Assembly: GCA_958295945.1 (NCBI GenBank)
Contig: OY282386.1
Span: 4,712,001-4,776,000, forward strand
DNA length: 64,000 bases
Reading direction: 5' to 3'
Source: Candidatus Poribacteria bacterium
GTDB taxonomy: Bacteria; Poribacteria; WGA-4E; WGA-3G
The notes under the pieces were generated by a model that was not told where the DNA came from, did not search any database, and saw nothing but the letters and a program-made list of their open reading frames with translations. Numbering within the stretch: position 1 is the first letter of the stretch; the number at the start of each line of letters is the position of its first letter. Positions 61,957 to 64,000 of this stretch are shown here, in pieces. The position numbers and the translations under genes are program-made.

Positions 61957-62853
61957 ATGAAAGTACTAATCACTGGTGCAAGTGGTCGCCTCGGTCCGTA
62001 TGTAATCCGAGAATTAGCAGAACAACACACACTTGTCCTCATGTCGCGCAGACAACCTCCCGATGAATTCGCAAACATCCCTTTTATTCAAGGAGACTTA
62101 AACAACTTTGAAGACTGTCAACGGGCCGTTGAAGGTGTAGATGCAATTCAACACCTCGGTGCACAACCCAATCCTGTTGACCACCCCGATTTACGACCAC
62201 GTGCTGAAGAACAAGGTATTCAATTTGATGCAACATTCAAAACCAACATGCTCGGAACATACTATCTACTACAAGCCGCAATTGAAGCAGATGTGAAGAC
62301 TATCGTCATGTCTGGTAGCAACTGTGCATTTGGACACGGTTTCCGTATAAGCAAAACACACATGCCAATAGACTACCTACCCCTTGACGAAGAACACCCC
62401 TGCTATCCAGAGGATTCTTATAGCTTCTCCAAACGTTGTGGTGAAGATTTACTTGCAAGTTATACACGCGCCTACGGTATCCGAACCTACATGACCCGTC
62501 CTGCAGGAATCACCCCAGAAGAACGTAGAAAACAGATAGCAGAAAATGCCAAACCAACAAGCGGATGGACACCGTGGCTCTGGTGTTGGGTTGGAAGTGA
62601 AGATGTAGCAAGTGCACATCGTATGATAATGGAAAAAGCAGATACACTCCCACCCCACGATGTCTACCTATTAAATGCAGATGATACAGTTGCTTTGGAG
62701 CCATCCCTTCAACTCGTTGAACGATTTAAACCTGAATTCCTCCCAAAAGTCAAATCGTTAGAAGGACATCAATCGTTTTTCAATTGCGATAAACTCAAAA
62801 ACGCTGTTGGGTGGCAACATGAAACATCGTGGAGGAAATATCTTGGCAACTAA
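61957..62853 (+). CDS. NAD-dependent epimerase/dehydratase (extended SDR)
   Basis: The 298-residue protein begins MKVLITGASGRLGPYVIREL with the extended SDR cofactor motif TGASGRLG, and has the catalytic YxxxK in DSYSFSKRCGEDL. It should act on a sugar or nucleotide sugar; the substrate is unknown. AAGAAAGG lies before the ATG. It overlaps the following Gfo/Idh/MocA gene by 11 bases. Confidence 0.9.
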   Translation: MKVLITGASGRLGPYVIRELAEQHTLVLMSRRQPPDEFANIPFIQGDLNNFEDCQRAVEGVDAIQHLGAQPNPVDHPDLRPRAEEQGIQFDATFKTNMLGTYYLLQAAIEADVKTIVMSGSNCAFGHGFRISKTHMPIDYLPLDEEHPCYPEDSYSFSKRCGEDLLASYTRAYGIRTYMTRPAGITPEERRKQIAENAKPTSGWTPWLWCWVGSEDVASAHRMIMEKADTLPPHDVYLLNADDTVALEPSLQLVERFKPEFLPKVKSLEGHQSFFNCDKLKNAVGWQHETSWRKYLGN

Positions 62854-63925
62854 CAACATTGTACGTATCGGTGTAATTGGTGTCGGTAGTATATCCGTTC
62901 GGGGAATCCTGCCGCATCTCACACAGGATGATGTGCAAGACAGACTACAGGTCACCGCTGTCTGCGATCCTGTTCCCGGTAGAGCACAAGCTGCTGCAGA
63001 AAAATTCAATGTGCCGCATGCATACCAAACTTTTGAAGAACTATTAGCAGATGGACATGTAGACGCAGTCTCAATTGCATCCCCTATTGGACTTCATTAT
63101 GAACAAGGAAAACTCGCCATAGAACACGGTCTACATGCACATTTCAATAAAACAATGACAACCACTGTGGATGAAGCAGATGATTTGATTGAATCTGCCG
63201 CACAAAAAGGAGTCCAATTAGTTGCATCACCAGGTCAGATGCTACGCCCTATTCATCAAGAGATCAAGAGACTAATTGAAGATGGGGCAATCGGGACGTT
63301 AACATGGGCAGCAACAGGTTCCTCCTTCGGTAGATACCACGAAAGCGAATCTGTACGACAAGGGGATGATGTCCTTTCAAATATCAATCCTGCATGGTAT
63401 TTCCGAAAACCGGGTGGCGGTCCTCTATACGACATGACCGTTTACGGATTACATACGATGACCGGTATCCTCGGTCCTGTCAAAAGGGTAACTGCTTTCT
63501 CTGGTGTGCGAGTAAAGGAACGTGAATTCCGCGGTGAAATGCTAGCGTGCGACATGGACGATAACACCTTCATCCTACTTGATTTCGGTGAAGCATTCTT
63601 CGGTTTCATATATGGCGCAGCCGCAGGACACGCTATCAGAGGTGGACTGGCAATAAATGGCACAGCTGGTTCCATTGAGGGAAGCACAATCAACGGAAAT
63701 CCAATTGATGCGCCAAAAAGGGAATTGCCACACGTTGTTGGTCCGCATAGGAGTATACAGGAAGCGCATGTTTTTGAAGACATCATGCAACTTGTCGACT
63801 GGATTCGCGAGGACAAACCATCCATCGTGACTGCTGAACATGCCCGCCATGTCATAGAGATATTCGATGCAGGATACCAATCCGCACAAACAGGTCAGGC
63901 TCAAACGTTACGCACTACATTTTGA
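62843..63925 (+). CDS. Gfo/Idh/MocA-family oxidoreductase
   Basis: The 360-residue enzyme has the N-terminal Rossmann motif RIGVIGVGSISVRGIL, the EAL/SIASPIGLHYEQGKLAIEHG segment and the C-terminal alpha/beta domain (GGGPLYDMTVYGLHTMTGIL, with the conserved D and H placed like the family catalytic residues). Such enzymes oxidise sugars, inositols or their derivatives with NAD(P). I use the TTG at 62843 because GGAGG lies 7 bases before it; earlier codons in the frame overlap the epimerase. The pair likely modifies the same sugar. Confidence 0.88.
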   Translation: MATNNIVRIGVIGVGSISVRGILPHLTQDDVQDRLQVTAVCDPVPGRAQAAAEKFNVPHAYQTFEELLADGHVDAVSIASPIGLHYEQGKLAIEHGLHAHFNKTMTTTVDEADDLIESAAQKGVQLVASPGQMLRPIHQEIKRLIEDGAIGTLTWAATGSSFGRYHESESVRQGDDVLSNINPAWYFRKPGGGPLYDMTVYGLHTMTGILGPVKRVTAFSGVRVKEREFRGEMLACDMDDNTFILLDFGEAFFGFIYGAAAGHAIRGGLAINGTAGSIEGSTINGNPIDAPKRELPHVVGPHRSIQEAHVFEDIMQLVDWIREDKPSIVTAEHARHVIEIFDAGYQSAQTGQAQTLRTTF

Positions 63926-63953
63926 TATTATCCATTGACATAAAAGGAGTCCT

Positions 63954-64000
63954 ATGTTCACACATACAAAGAAAATCGTTATATTTTTCGGATTCCTGAT
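63954..64000 (+). CDS. Start of an exported protein (runs off the window edge)
   Basis: After AAAGGAG an ATG at 63954 opens MFTHTKKIVIFFGFL, a short basic N-terminus followed by a hydrophobic core, typical of a signal peptide. It follows the oxidoreductase by 28 bases on the same strand and may belong to the same operon. Nothing more can be said from 15 codons. Confidence 0.6.
   Translation, partial: MFTHTKKIVIFFGFL

Overview
The window looks like a chromosomal segment of an uncultured bacterium, most likely a Candidatus Poribacteria-type lineage. The main clue is the C-terminal tag with the NYPNPFNPETWIPYQL signature on two secreted proteins, seen with AT-rich DNA, Uma2-family genes, a DUF4175/DUF4159/vWA cluster and intergenic regions full of small palindromic or MITE-like repeats. 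The taxonomic call is inference; no rRNA gene is present.

Layout. 1-2.4 kb: two tandem paralogues of an AAA ATPase, one cut by the window edge, the complete one ending in a PD-(D/E)XK nuclease-like domain. 2.4-9.8 kb (minus strand): a core biosynthetic run hom, DUF177, rpmF, fabH, fabD, fabG, acpP, fabF, folK, followed upstream by tRNA-Pro(GGG). plsX, usually between rpmF and fabH, is absent. 10-13 kb: a sugar isomerase-like gene, a DUF1232 membrane protein and a DegP/HtrA protease. 13-23 kb: accessory secreted and repeat-rich genes (dehydrogenase between two 119-bp repeats, 14-repeat WD40 protein, HExxH metallopeptidase, tandem Uma2 genes). 23-46.8 kb: mostly housekeeping and envelope genes (EF-G, thioesterase, NTF2-like envelope pair, cyclophilin, KamA-like radical SAM, slipin, NagZ, vWA/DUF4159/DUF4175 operon, threonine dehydratase, thiamine pyrophosphokinase, DegT aminotransferase, AroQ). 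46.8-56.4 kb: a defence-like island with a PLD-SNF2 helicase, an Rpn-like nuclease and an Eco57I-type DNA methylase. The methylase is split by an insertion sequence with a perfect 8-bp target duplication; removing the element restores one 1206-codon frame. 57-64 kb: LVIVD-type lipoprotein, methyltransferase, an unclassified 1.59-kb transposable element carrying a single unknown gene, and an epimerase/Gfo-Idh-MocA pair.

The most unusual items are: (i) the 1591-bp element at 60276-61866, with 22-bp inverted ends and a perfect 9-bp target duplication but no recognisable transposase, whose ends recur on a 228-bp MITE-like element at 32.9 kb; (ii) a family of 119-bp elements with TATAGT...ACTATA ends and related shorter elements, many holding a hairpin with a fixed GGTTTCCTAAC core and covarying stems; (iii) the interrupted helicase/methylase island, with a 13-codon relic of a second helicase gene; (iv) the mosaic divergence between the two AAA paralogues.
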